From Coriaria nepalensis (taxonomy: Eukaryota > Streptophyta > Magnoliopsida > Cucurbitales > Coriariaceae): 64,000 bases of DNA. Under the pieces are notes generated by a model. That model ran no database searches. It saw only the letters and a program-made list of their open reading frames with translations, and was not told the DNA's origin. Both the position numbers and the translations under genes were made by a program. Location: NCBI GenBank assembly GCA_027186245.1, contig CP114481.1:55312569-55376568 (forward strand), given 5' to 3'. Position 1 is the stretch's first letter, and every line of letters begins with the position of its first letter. This document shows, in pieces, positions 1 to 12,204 of the stretch.

Positions 1-2004
1 GGATTGCAAGTGATTACTTGTACATTTGTAGTAAGCAGTCTTGCTCTGGTGGTACTATATCTGAGACTAGCAATCAACCGTGATCATTTTCCTGATTCGC
101 TTGCTAAGCATGCTTAAATTACAGGGAGCTTAGTGGTGAGGCTGGTTTTTCTTCCCTTTGAAGAAAGTCTATACGCAACATTTGCAAAATCTTCTTCAGG
201 TATGCTTCCTTCCTTTGTTTAAGTGATGGTTAAATTTACAGGAAACCTGCCAATTTTGCCTTGACACTTTTCTTATTTTCTTATAGTTTTAGTTCTTTTT
301 ATATACCTTTATTTCAATATGGGCTGTTTGGTAAGCCAGTCTCTCGAGAACATATTGCCAAAGAATTTATTTTCAAATGACTTGACTCAGGAAGGATCAA
401 TTTCAGGGTTACTTAATAACCCATGCTCAATATCCTTTAGAGTCAAGTGGCTAAGTTGATTGAAAACTTTTTGTTAAAAGTTCAGAATTTAAAGAATGAC
501 TATTACTGCCTCTAATTTAGGAATTATTTCTCATGTTATTCTTTCAATTGTGAATTTTTCCCTTTTGCCTTTCCATTTCACAGGAGAATACCCTGATAGA
601 AGCAAAAAGTTAGGAATCCGCCTTGCAGAGGCCCTGAAGTTAGTTTTGTTTATTGGTTAGCAATTTCACACATTTTCTCATCTTTATAACTTCAAACATC
701 TTTTTCATGTTTCAGTCCTGGTCTCAAGTTTTGGTTATTACGATTGTAGGCTTTCTATTTATTGCATTTGGGCCGAGTTATTCTTATTCTCTCATAAGAC
801 TGCTCTATGGTCAGAAATGGAGCGATGGAGAAGCAACAACAGCCCTCCGGTATTATTGTCTTTATATCATACTTTTGGCCATGAATGGTTAGTGGGTATT
901 TTCTTGTCATTTCATTTAAACCAATTCTTGCTAACTATGTATCTAATAATTAAAAAGCTGCACTCGGATAACTTCTGCTTCTTTTTTTCCTATCCAAGGC
1001 TTCCATCAATCATTCATATAAATTGTAATTATGTAATCCACAAATATTTAGTAGGCTTTTTGGTAAGATTAATATAAATACGAAGACAATTTCCATATTC
1101 GTGTATTACTATGATTTATTATATATTGATAAGAAATTTTTCATAATGGGGTGATTACAAGTTTGTGCTCTTGGTAAATATCTCAGGAACTTCAGAAGCG
1201 TTTCTCCATGCAGTTGCAACAGAAGCCGAACTCAAACGTTCAAATGATTCATTGGTCATATTCTCTGTAATCTACGTAGTACTCAATGTTCTACTAATTC
1301 GTTCAGCTGGTGCCGTGGGCTTAATTTTAGCAAATTCCGCAAGTATCCTTTCTTTTCATTTTGGGGTCTTATTCTTACCCTTTACATTCTTTTTCTGTTA
1401 TGAACATGCTGCACATTATAAATAATTCTTGACTATTCAAAAAGATATGATTTTGAGGATTGCATACTCAGGAGTATTCATCAAGCATTATTTCAAGGTG
1501 TGCTTTCAATGTCCGAATTTGGGCACATTTGGTATTGTTTTGTGGTCACTAATTGTGAATTCAATCTGCAGAACTCTACTTCATTTTCCTTCTCAAGCTG
1601 CTTGCCTTCGGGATGGACAGTCTTACTCATCTCGGGCTTAATCACGCTAATTTCAGAGAAACTATTTTTGGACCATGAGAACTTTTGGCCCACGTTTTTT
1701 GTTCATTTTTCAGTCGGTTTGGCATGCTTCCTTGTCTCATCATTCTTCATGTGAGTATATTCTTCCGAACCTGCCGATTTATGCTTTTTTCACGTATTTA
1801 ATCTTTCTTGGTTCAAATACATAAGTAGCATTTTAGCCAGGCTTATATACCGATGGATCATCTATAGTTTGAGCTAGGATCTGTATTTGTAATTATTACT
1901 CTATTTATAACTCCTTACACAATTTTGATTCATACATATGTAGCTATCGTGGGGAAAAGTCCTTTATCCAGAGAATCATACAGGTCCGAGATCACTCAGA
2001 CTGA
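1..2004 (+). CDS. RFT1: RFT1-like Man5GlcNAc2-PP-dolichol translocation protein (3' part)
   Basis: Partial gene; its 5' exons lie left of the window. Seven exons can be read: <125-199, 584-655, 750-887, 1187-1342, 1445-1497, 1572-1750, 1944-2004 (stop TGA 2002-2004), giving 243 residues in phase. RFT1 is a multi-pass ER membrane protein needed for N-glycosylation and linked to flipping the dolichol-linked Man5GlcNAc2 intermediate. Family-typical stretches seen are FGPSYSYSLIRLLYG, ALRYYCLYIILLAMNG, GTSEAFLHAVATEAELKRSN, IRSAGAVGLILANS and ISEKLFLDHENFWPTF, followed by a short basic tail. The intron at 1343-1444 has U12-type signals (separate entry). Bases 1-124 are intron. The next gene downstream is PXY in the same direction, 3.6 kb away. 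Family assignment is by recall of RFT1 homologues and is firm. Confidence 0.93.
1343..1444 (+). other. U12-type (minor spliceosome) intron in RFT1
   Basis: The donor reads GTATCCTTT, which is the U12-type 5' splice-site consensus. Near the 3' end lies TTCTTGAC (1426-1433), a good match to the U12 branch-point consensus, with the branch A at 1432 about 12 nt before the AG at 1443-1444. There is no pyrimidine tract next to the acceptor, as expected for a U12 intron. Using these borders keeps the reading frame (GCA A joined to AT ATG ATT), whereas an apparent GC donor a few bases upstream would break it. Confidence 0.8.
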
Positions 2005-5000
2005 ACAAGCATTAACCCCAGCCATTGCCGAGCGGATTGAGGTGTTTGAATCTTTCCCTCTTTCATTCCAGGTGAAGGAAGGTGAAATTTTTTTACCTTT
2101 CCATGACACATTCATTCAATCTGAGACTCCGACCTTCATCAATACGACACAGGAAAAAAAAAAAACATAGAACCTGGATATTATTACGGAATTTTGTACA
2201 TTATTAATCTCTTACCGATTTGTAATATGTAATTGACTCAAACCATGCGCACGAAATTTCATTCATGATAACTCCCTCGAGAAAGAATTTCCCTAAATAA
2301 TCAGTCCATGAATGAATTTGAATTTTGTCATTCTCAGTTCATGCATATCATCATCAACAAAGCAAAAGGCGCGAACAGGTGAAAAATACCCACTGCCCAA
2401 AAAAGGCTTTAGAGAGAGAGAAAGAGAGGTGGTGATGATGATGGTAATGGAGTAGGAGATATTAGAGAGAGGGGAACAAAGAAAAGGAAGGGGTGATGAT
2501 TCATAGGACACTCATGTGAAATGTGTATGCATGGGTTGTCCTCCATTGCCTCCACAAAAATGAACATCAAATGGGTTTTGTCATTATAAGCTTTGAAAAC
2601 TTAGCTTGGGAGCAACTAAAAGTTTGAAAAGAAAGAAAAATTGCATTATATTCCAACTTATGATTATTAAGATATAGAATAGGTAGTAGCATCTTAGCCT
2701 GAATTCAACATCAAGATTAAAGTGCACATGTTCCATTTTTCTAAAACAAAATGATGTCTTCTCTTTTTTTTTCTTCTTTTGGGAGGGTTCAAGACCTTGT
2801 CTTCTCTCATAGATTTCACATGCTCATCACTAGTGTAAATGGATTAATCAACACAAAAAATAAGTGGACTTTTTGGTAGTTTTTTCAATTACTATAATTT
2901 GGTAAAGTGAGTTAAAGTATGTTAGGGTAAAGAACTAAGAAGGATTGAGTTTAGGTTAATCTTATGATTACCTATTTCAAATCTATATCCTTTTTATTCC
3001 TTTTGTCACATACTATCTAAAATAAAGGGCTGTGTACTTAATTTTTCTTCGTGTTAAAGCATCTTTCTTCCTTTTTTTTTTTTTTCCAACTAAACCCAAA
3101 ATCATAACATGACATGTAATCATGATTATGGCAATCATAATCATAAATCACCACATATTTTTTTATATACTTAATTTTTAAGTGTTTAATTTTAGATATG
3201 AGATGCTGATATTAAGTTTAGAAATAACTCTGATATTATATTAAATTTTTATTTTTATTTAAAAATTAATTAATAAAAAAAAAAGGCGAGCAATCAAAAG
3301 ATTTCAAATCCGTGATAATCGTAAATAGTTAACTTCATCACATGGAACCATTCTCTATTAATTATCCTTTCTCACCTTTCTAAAACACAAAAGGCTTTGA
3401 GTACTTATTTTGTCACTTCCTCACCCATCTATTTTACTCACTTTTTTTTTTATTTCTTTCTTTTTCTAAACCGGTTTCTTGTGAAGATTAGAGGAAGAAT
3501 GAAAATTGTGATATAATCAAAATTAGGATTGCTAATCATTATAATTTATAATTATCGTGAAGTTTTTACATCAAGAAAACTTGTTTTTAAAAGCTAGCTG
3601 TTATTTGGCCAAAAAAAAAAAAAGAAAAAAAGAAAAATGGTTCATAGAATGTATGCGTATTAAGTACATAAAATGAAATATAATCCGTTAAATAACATAT
3701 AATAATATCATATATTAGAAATACCTTATAATACTATTTGTACGACCACACTAATTTCATGTATTTTAACTATACAACTTTTTAATTTTAATAAATAAAT
3801 AAATGATACTGACTCAAAATTCTAGAAGCAAGAAAAATTAATTAATTAAAAAAAAATACAAAATTAAAAATTAAAAAAAAAAAAAAACTAAGAGGGTGGG
3901 ATTGACTGTGAAGTCAAAGGAGTGCGCAAAACAGAAAGAATGAAGTGGGTCCCACATTATATCATTCCGTTCCGGGCGGGCCGGGGGGGGGGACAAAATG
4001 GATGTGGGCCCTAAGTTACTTACTAACACAAACAAAGCCCAATGGGCTCCACAAACCCATTTCCCCTGCTACGACTAGCTCTTTGATTTGATAGATCTAC
4101 TGTATTCACCAACCCTCCTACTCAAGGGTATTTCGGTCATATCGCATATATTTCAAAGTTGAGTAGCTGGTTGGTAATAAATATACTATATTCAGGAGAT
4201 TCAAATTTTCCCTCTCAATTAACTTTATTTTATTATTTATTTATATAAAAGATCCTATGTTTAGCTCGAGAGTGGGGAAATGTCAAATCTATCCTTTCAT
4301 ATGCAAACGGCCAAGCCAATATGATTGCATATGGTGAAATTCTCAGGGAAGGGCCCAAAAAAGGGGTGTTTAGCACGCGCGCCAGGAATGACTTTTTCCC
4401 ACGCCAATACCAATTAGTGCCAGTTTTACTTTTTCCAATTTCCCATAATACCCCTCTCCCTTAGATGGCGGCACAGCACAGCAGCACATCATCTATGTAA
4501 CAGGCTCATTAGTGATTATGTTTATGTGTGCATACTTTGTGTATTAATTTGATGTAACTTGGTGTAAAATATTTACGTTAAGACATCCACATTATGCATA
4601 CAGTATCCATCACAAAGTAATTAATGTACGTGGGTGTAATTTAATAAGAATAAATTTCTTAAATTTTAATGTAATCTATATATTAATTAGAAGATGACAT
4701 ATATTATAAAGTCGAAAAAAGAAAAGAAAAAAAGAGTGAGTATATATCATTATCTTACCGAACAATGTTACAAAAATAATACATGAAATTTCAGAAATGC
4801 ATAATTTCTTATGCTAGTAGCTTAGCATGATCAATTGTTGGCATGCAAAATGTCATGATGATGTATGTTCTTGTTCTTGTTCTTGTTCTTGTTCTTGTTC
4901 TTGGTTCTTGCCTGAGAATCAACTGCTACTACCTGTTAAGTTATCACTTTCGTTAATCAAGAAAGTAATTTGAAGGCAGGGATTAGGGAATATGGTGGGA

Positions 5001-5335
5001 AATTGAGGAGACCTTTTCTTGGATCCTGTGTATGAGAAGTTCTAACTGATCAAAATTAAATTAAAAAATCCTTCAATTAAGAAGAATATACACAAATGAA
5101 ACAAGGGAATGATGAAAAGTGATGGAGGGATGAAAAGAGGGAAAAGAAATGTAAGAAAAACCAAAAAGTAATAATGGGATTATGGGATATCAGACAAAGG
5201 TATAATACTGAGGTGACAAAGAAGGAAGGAAAAAATTAATAAACAAAGAAGAAAAAAGAAAAGGAAAGACAGAGAGACAAACTCACTGACTGAGAAAACA
5301 TGAGAGAGAAAGGAAAAAAGATGAGAGAGAGAATC
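2005..5335. other. Intergenic region: RFT1 3' UTR and PXY promoter side
   Basis: No convincing gene. The first 200-250 bases are probably RFT1 3' UTR. The rest is AT-rich with many poly-A/T runs. A GTTCTT hexanucleotide microsatellite of about seven units lies at 4867-4910, and purine-rich GA stretches lie at 5220-5340. A GC-rich patch surrounds 3970-3995 (run of G). Short reading frames here have no family features. Confidence 0.7.
4867..4910. repeat. Microsatellite (GTTCTT)n
   Basis: About seven near-perfect copies of the hexamer GTTCTT in the upstream region of PXY; the last unit is interrupted by an extra G. Confidence 0.85.
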
Positions 5336-5665
5336 ATGGCGAAATAAAGATCGAGCAATGGCTGTTTTGATGAGAGTATGTAGAAGAAACTAAGTAGTGA
5401 TAGTAGTAGTAGTAGTAGTAGCAGGAATAGTATTTAGTTTCCCTCTCTTTCTCTCGCACCAAACAAAACCCAACCAAAGCAAAAAGGAAAAAATAAATAA
5501 AAATAAAAATGATGATGATGATGAAACATCATCTTCTACACTCTGCACTCCAAAAAAGCAATTCTCTATCACTGATCATCAAAACATTCCTTCCCATAAA
5601 TTTAGCTCTCTTGAACCCACCTTCTTCTCAGCCATAATCCCTCCTCGGCCACCACCCCATACACC
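5336..5665 (+). promoter_or_regulatory. PXY leader with three upstream ORFs
   Basis: The stretch before the PXY start codon contains three ATG-initiated upstream ORFs: 5336-5347 (3 codons plus stop), 5358-5393 (11 codons plus stop) and 5509-5637 (42 codons plus stop). The last begins with five in-frame ATG codons made by an ATG microsatellite and ends 28 nt before the main start. A GTA/TAG trinucleotide repeat lies at about 5397-5421. If the transcript starts upstream of 5336, these uORFs could reduce PXY translation; the transcription start is unknown, so this is inference. Confidence 0.5.
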
Positions 5666-8600
5666 ATGAAAAAACTCACTTTCACTTTCTTTCCCACCTT
5701 CTTCTTCTTCCTTCAAATGACAACACAAGTTCTCTCTGCAACTACTCTTCCACTCCAACTTGTCTCCCTTCTTTCCATAAAATCATCACTAAATGATCCA
5801 CTCTCTACGTTCCATGACTGGAATACGGCACCCACCCTCTCCAAATCTGAATTGCAAGATCCAATTTGGTGCTCATGGTCAGGCATTAAATGCCATCCAA
5901 ACACAGCTCAAGTCACTACTCTGGACCTATCTCACCGCAATCTTTCCGGCAAAATCCCGACTGAGATCAAGTACTTGACAAGCTTACTCCACTTGAATTT
6001 AAGTGGAAATAACTTCGATGGACCTTTTCAAGCGGCCATTTTTGAGCTCGATGAGATTAGAGCACTAGATGTCAGCCACAATAACTTCAATTCCACACTC
6101 CCACCCGGAATTTCCAAGCTCCAATTCTTACGCTTTTTCAGTGCTTACAGCAACAACTTTATTGGCCCATTGCCGTTAGAATTTGTCCGGCTTCGATATC
6201 TAGAGCATCTCAACCTCGGCGGAAGCTACTTTGAAGGTGCCATCCCGAAAAGTTATGGAAGTTTTTCAAGACTGAAGTTCTTGTACTTAGCTGGTAATGT
6301 ATTAGAAGGATCAATACCAAAACAACTCTCCTTCTTGACAAAGCTAGAACGAATGGAAATTGGCTATAACGAGTTTTCAGGTGGGATACCTTCTGAATTC
6401 TCATTATTGGTGAATTTGAAATACTTGGATATTGCGCAGGCTAATCTTTCAGGCAGTTTACCTGAAGAACTTGGGAACTTGAAGAAGCTAGAGATGTTTT
6501 TTCTTTTTAAAAACCGCTTCACGGGAAAAATTCCGGAAAGTTTTGGAAACTTGGAAGCTCTTCAGATGCTTGATTTATCTGATAACCAACTTTCCGGAAC
6601 AATTCCGAGAGAACTGGTTAAACTAAAGGAACTAACACGCTTGAGCTTGATGAGTAACAATCTGAGTGGGGAAATTCCAGAAGCACTTGGTGTGCTTCCA
6701 AACCTTGACACCTTATTGATCTGGAACAATTCCTTGACCGGAATTTTGCCTCAAAGTCTTGGGATGAACAAAAATTTAATGGTACTGGACGTGTCTTCCA
6801 ATTCTCTTACCGGTCCAGTTCCACCAAATCTTTGCCAAGGAAACAAGCTTTACAAGCTGATTCTCTTCTCAAACAGATTCGTCAATGGGCTTCCGAGCTC
6901 TTTAGCAAAGTGCACTTCTCTGTCACGCTTCCGCATTCAGAACAACAATCTCAATGGCTCAATTCCTTACGGTTTTGGTCTCTTACAAAACCTTTCGTTC
7001 GTCGATATGAGCAACAACAATTTATCAGGCAAAATTCCTGATGATCTTGGTAATGCAGTTAGCTTAGCGCACTTGAACATCTCGCAAAATTCTTTCAAAT
7101 CCAGTTTGCCTGATAACATCTGGAACTCTTCGAGCTTACAGATCTTCTCAGCTAGCTCAGCAAAAGTCGTCGGTAAAATTCCAGATTTCGTCGGATGCAA
7201 AAACGTGTACAAAATCGAACTCCAAGACAATCTCTTAAACAGCAGCATTCCATGGAATATCGGACATTGTGAGAAACTGATCAGTTTGAATTTGAGCAGT
7301 AATTCGCTTACCGGCATTATTCCTTGGGAGATTTCAACGCTACCGTCGGTCACTGCCGTTGATCTCTCACGCAACTTACTCACCGGAACTATCCCTTCAA
7401 ATTTTCAAAACTGTAGCACGCTTGAGATCTTTAACGTCTCTTACAACAAGCTTAGCGGTCCAATTCCATCTACCGGCACAATTTTCCCCAGTCTACATCC
7501 GTCGTCATTTTCCGGAAACGACGGACTATGCGGTGACATTTTAGCGAAACCATGCGCAGACGACACGCTCACAGCCGGCGCCATGGAAGTCCGGCAGAGG
7601 CAGCCACGGAGGGCGGCGGGAACGATCGTTTGGATCATAGCAGCAGCCTTTGGAATCGGGATGTTTGTGCTTGTGGCGGGAACCCGATGCTTTCAAGCCA
7701 ACTACAGCCATCGATACGGAACCGAGCAGGAAATCGGACCGTGGAAATTAACAGCGTTTCAGCGGCTAAATTTCTCGACAGACGACGTGTTAGAGTGTTT
7801 ATCAATGACGGATAAGATCTTAGGAATGGGGTCCACAGGGACCGTATACAAAGCAGAGATGCCAAGTGGCGAGATCATAGCGGTGAAGAAGCTGTGGGGT
7901 AAACATAAGGAAAGCATCCGACGGCGGAAAGGAGTCTTAGCCGAAGTGGATGTACTAGGTCGTGTGAGGCACAGGAACATCGTGAGGCTGTTTGGATACT
8001 GTAGCAACGGAGAGTGCACCATGCTGTTGTACGAGTACATGCCCAACGGTAACTTGGAAGATCTACTGCACGGTAAAAACAAGGGTGAAAATCTAGTAGC
8101 GGATTGGTTAACAAGGTATAAGATCGCATTGGGTGTGGCACAGGGGATATGCTATCTTCACCACGACTGTGATCCGGTGATCGTGCACCGTGATCTGAAG
8201 CCTAGTAATATACTGTTGGACGGTGAGATGGAGGCTAGGGTAGCAGATTTTGGGGTGGCTAAGCTAATCCAACACGATGAGTCCATGTCAGTCATTGCTG
8301 GGTCCTACGGTTACATAGCGCCAGGTCAGTATCTAAGCTGTATTGGTACATGATAATCTATCTTCATAAATGCTTTCTTGTTTTGGTTGGCTAATTTTAG
8401 ATAAAATGATCTATGAACAATGCAGTTGAATGATTATATGCAATTCTTAGTTCTTCAATCTTGACCACTATGGCTGAGCTAAGTAGGTTGGTTTAAGGTT
8501 CGACAAGTTCTATAGGGATTAGGATAGGGTGGTATTTTCTTTTTTTTGAGGATCGAGATGGATTTTAAAATTTATCCGGTTTAATTCCAATCACGATTAT

Positions 8601-9402
8601 TAATTGGTATCGGTGCTGGTATTAGTACCTTATCTTAATCGGTAACAATACAAAACTTCCGTCGGACGGAGACTTTTTATCCACCGTCGGTTGCTTCTTT
8701 TTTGGCGCATGCAATTTTTCTAGCCTGCATTTTTTTTTCCTCCTGTTTACATACACATAGCACACTTTTATGCCGTGTGATTATTTATTTCCCTTTTGTT
8801 TCCTTTTTTACGTCTCTCTTTCCGACATTTTCCTTTACTGCTACAGCTACATGATTGTATAGTAATGAGCTGAAATGCTGAATTAACATACGATAAAATC
8901 TTTTTGTTTTTTGGCAGAATATGCATATACCTTACAAGTTGATGAGAAGAGTGACATATACAGCTACGGGGTGGTGTTAATGGAGATCTTAACGGGTAGA
9001 AGATCGGTTGATTCGGAATTTGGTGAAGGTAACAGTGTTGTTGATTGGGTAAGGTCGAAGATTAAGATTAAGGACGGAGTTAACTACATTTTGGACAAGA
9101 ATGCAGGGGCGTCTTGTTTGCCCGTAAGACATGAAATGATGCAGATGCTGAAAATCGCGTTGCTTTGTACAAGTCGGAGCCCCACGGACCGACCCACCAT
9201 GCGCGACGTGATCATGATGTTACAAGAGGCAAAGCCTAAGAGGAAGTTTTCCGATAGCATGGTAGGAGGAGGAGGAAGAGGTGGTGGTGGTGGTGGTGGT
9301 GGTGGTAGTGGGGATGAGATTAGTGGTGTAATTAGTGGTCAGCTTGATGGCAAGGGGGGTGATCATATTCTCCCCGCTCAAAAGACAGTAGCTGAGTATT
9401 AA
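5666..9402 (+). CDS. PXY: PXY/TDR-type LRR receptor kinase (TDIF/CLE41-44 receptor)
   Basis: Two exons, 5666-8324 and 8918-9402, joined in phase (G|AA gives the Glu of the APE motif), encoding 1047 residues. In Arabidopsis this plasma-membrane receptor binds the CLE peptide TDIF and maintains the vascular cambium and procambium. Seen in order: signal peptide (about 1-24), N-cap Cys pair WCSWSG, some 20 LRRs, a transmembrane segment at about 651-674, and a kinase with glycine loop GMGSTGTVYKAE (about 721-733), Lys741, HRD Asp843 and DFG Asp861. The LRR residues GGSYFEG and the order of motifs match PXY rather than its PXL relatives. The single intron inside the kinase is typical of this subfamily. 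Odd: the C-terminal tail holds a poly-glycine run coded by a GGT microsatellite. Convergent with the F-box gene, 0.47 kb away. Confidence 0.95.
9281..9306 (+). repeat. Coding microsatellite (GGT)n in PXY tail
   Basis: A run of GGT codons within the last exon of PXY gives about nine consecutive glycines after the kinase domain, in a region that is normally variable in this receptor. Length is expected to vary between alleles. Confidence 0.85.
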
Positions 9403-9874
9403 CGACTTTTTCATTTTTTCGAATATACCTTTTTTTCTCTTTTTTTTTTTTTTTGGGTATTTTTCAATTGGTGGGAATTGGTATAGGAGATGTTATCTTG
9501 TTTTGCAATGGAATTTGTAAGTGTCGTTGATCTTGTTCTACCTAATTCTCTAGTGTTACTTGATCATGAACTTTGCTTTAATCGCTTAATTATGAATGGA
9601 AAGGTTCTGATTTAGAGCATCTTTTTTTTGTTTAATCTTCTTTTTCATTTTAGTAAGTATATAGCAACTTTCTTTAACTAATTGGTCAAGAACAGGAAGA
9701 ATAGACTAATAAATCAATACTACACAAATAATGGTAATCTTCCATACAATACGATCAAATAAGAAGTGTGCGAGTAATAGTACTTAACTCGTCTAATTAT
9801 ACATCCAAAAGAGGTGGAAAAAAAAAAGGAAGGAATTCTGGGCATTTTTTAGGTCAATTCATATGCTTGTTTGA
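9403..9874. other. Convergent intergenic region
   Basis: Shared 3' flank of PXY (+) and the F-box gene (-). T-rich stretches at about 9408-9455 fit 3' UTR. No gene seen. Confidence 0.6.
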
Positions 9875-11423
9875 TCATGGTGAAAACTGGGCGCAGAAGG
9901 GAGCTGCGATACTTGATGGGAGAAGAGACTTAGTATCGGGCCTCCATATCAAATCCTTAAGAACGGAGAAAACAGTTGACAGTGCAGGAGAGATGACCAT
10001 TTCCTTTACATTCTTACAAGACACTACTCTCAGACTCTGAAGCTCCTTCATGCCAATAACTACGTACTCCAATCCTTCATTCGTTAGCAACGAACATCCC
10101 TCGATAGAAAGATATCTCGCCCTCCTGTCCAGAAAGACATATACAACACAGAATCTATTACAACTTACAAGTAATGATGTAATATTAAGTAAATTACAAG
10201 ATTCTTATAAAAAGTCAACTCCTTTACCTGAAATAACTTGCAGACCTGAACATATCATTGTCCAAACCCCAACAATCCTGGATAACAACATCTCTTGCAA
10301 ACCCACAAACCATGAACAAAGCTCTTACACTTTTCTTATCCCTCAATCGACAATTCTGCAGATGGAACCGTTCAAGTGCCGGACACAAACCTAAATACTC
10401 ATCTGGGCCCGGATCCAGGTCAATCCTCTTAGACGACAAGATTCTTAGACTCTTCAAATTCTCACACGACGAAATCCCAGCCAACCATCCACTTTCCATC
10501 CTATGGTCAGAAAGAGTCAGCTCCTCTAACATTTGACAACACTGTCCTATAGCCTTAATCCCATCAAAACTTCCTTCACACCCACAAAGCTCGAGCTTTA
10601 CTAATCTTCTACAACCTCCTGCTATGATGGTTAATCCTATATCAGAAACTAGAGAGTTGAAGAAACCAACTACATTTCCAACAAGTTTCAGTATTTGCAA
10701 ATTCTCGCAAGCAGCAATTCCTCTGAGTATATTATCATTGCACATGTGCAATTCTAGTTCTTGTAACATTGGGCATTCTTCAGCTACAGTAAGTAACCCT
10801 AACTCACTGGCACCAATTACGACTAATTTGCGCAAATTAGGGCAACCATTTGCTAATGCTTTGACTCCTCTATCAATTACCCCAACATCAAACAGATTTT
10901 CCTCATGGATATGTGAAATTGGGGAAAATACAGAGCCAATTTGCATGGAAACGAGTTTATCGTTCAGCAGAATGCTGGAATTTGTAGGGGAAGTGAAAGA
11001 TGCTGAGACTAGATCCACATGAATGAGATTTGGGAACCTTGAAATCAACCGACCGGATTCAAGAAATTCCCAGTCTAGCACCTTGAGGGATCGAGCGAGG
11101 CGGCCTTGGAGGTAGAGCCAGCGTTTGCAGACGAGGGAGATGGTGTTCCTGTGGGAGATCGGGAGTTTGGCTAGGATTTGAAGAAGAAGCTCGTCGGAGA
11201 AGAGATTGATGTTGGAGAGAGAGGATATTAGGTTTTCGGTTTTGGAATTTTTAGTGGAGTTGGAGAGGGATTTGAGGTGCATGGTGAAGATCATTTGGTT
11301 TAGGGATTTGGAGTTGTTGCGCCATACAGTCGACCAGTTTGGGGGCTTCCTCTTCTTCAGTGGGGAACTAGGGTTTGACAGTAGGCCAGAGATCGGCTTC
11401 TCTACTTCAAAATCGAGCGACAT
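9875..11423 (-). CDS. F-box/LRR (RNI-like) protein, At5g07670-type
   Basis: Two exons on the minus strand, 11423-10228 and 10124-9875, in phase (AG|G), 481 residues. The F-box lies at about residues 72-112 ([17 protein letters not shown] followed by a conserved CKRW), and the rest is a series of Leu/Cys-rich RNI-type repeats with motifs such as [26 protein letters not shown] and [11 protein letters not shown]. Such proteins are substrate receptors of SCF ubiquitin ligases: the F-box binds SKP1/ASK and the repeats bind the target. The target is unknown. It resembles Arabidopsis At5g07670 up to the WRPDT motif near the C terminus. It starts at the first ATG in frame. It lies between PXY and SMC6, as expected from synteny with Arabidopsis. 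Confidence 0.9.
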
Positions 11424-12204
11424 AGCTGTTTCACTCTCAGCTCCACTGCTAGTTCCCCTCTACTTACTGAAACTCCATAATTTCGAGATTCTTTCACTCT
11501 TAAAGTTTCTTCCTTGCACTCTCTTTACATTCAATTCCTCCTTCCTTCCAATTTTCAGATCATTTCGCTCTCAGCCTCTCAACTTTCTGGAGTTCAGAGC
11601 AATTTTCTTGCCATTTATTCTTTTTTTTTTTAGATATAATTTTTTTAAGAACCAGGCAAGCATGCAGTGAGTGAGGAGGACTTGAGAGCTTGCTCGCAGT
11701 ATTTCGTCCATTTCGTCCGGATAGCCGTTAGTAATTCAAAAAATCGTCTCTCTTTTATGTTTTCCTCTCCGGAAGAGGTGAGGTGGGACCCAAGCATGGA
11801 AGTAATGTTGAAAATCAGGCAGAAGGTTTTCACGTCCTTATGAAAATTGAAAGGTTAGCATCACCTCTTTTGATGCGCATGGTCAAATGGGTACCCCACT
11901 AGGAACTCTAAAATTGTAAATACGAATTGAAATCTCCCTTATATGGATTTTTAACATATATTTATACATATATATATATTACACTTTGTTTTCTGTAATC
12001 ACGAGTGATTAAGTTGAAAAAATGCAAACAATCTTCTAAATTTTAACTACACTTTGTGGACTGGGGACTGGGGAGTGCACATTTTTTCTCTTTTTGGCCC
12101 AAAAAGAATAGAACAGTTGGCTACCTACCAACACTAAACACGATTAAAAAGGTATTAAAGACGATTAACATGCCATAAACAGCTTCGATAAAGGGGATTA
12201 ATAA
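11424..12204. other. Intergenic: F-box promoter and SMC6 3' flank
   Basis: Promoter and leader side of the F-box gene (both neighbours on the minus strand) followed by the SMC6 3' flank. Contains poly-T runs and a TA-rich stretch near 11960-11980. No gene seen. Confidence 0.6.

Noticed and set aside
1331..1348. GC-AG donor (GCAAGT) in RFT1
   Set aside because: It breaks the reading frame; the U12 donor three bases downstream keeps it.
6967..8141. Minus-strand frames of 88-138 codons within PXY
   Set aside because: Antisense of the LRR and kinase coding region, with no family features.
9220..9414. Antisense frame with a Thr/Ser-rich run
   Set aside because: It is the reverse of the poly-glycine codons of PXY exon 2.
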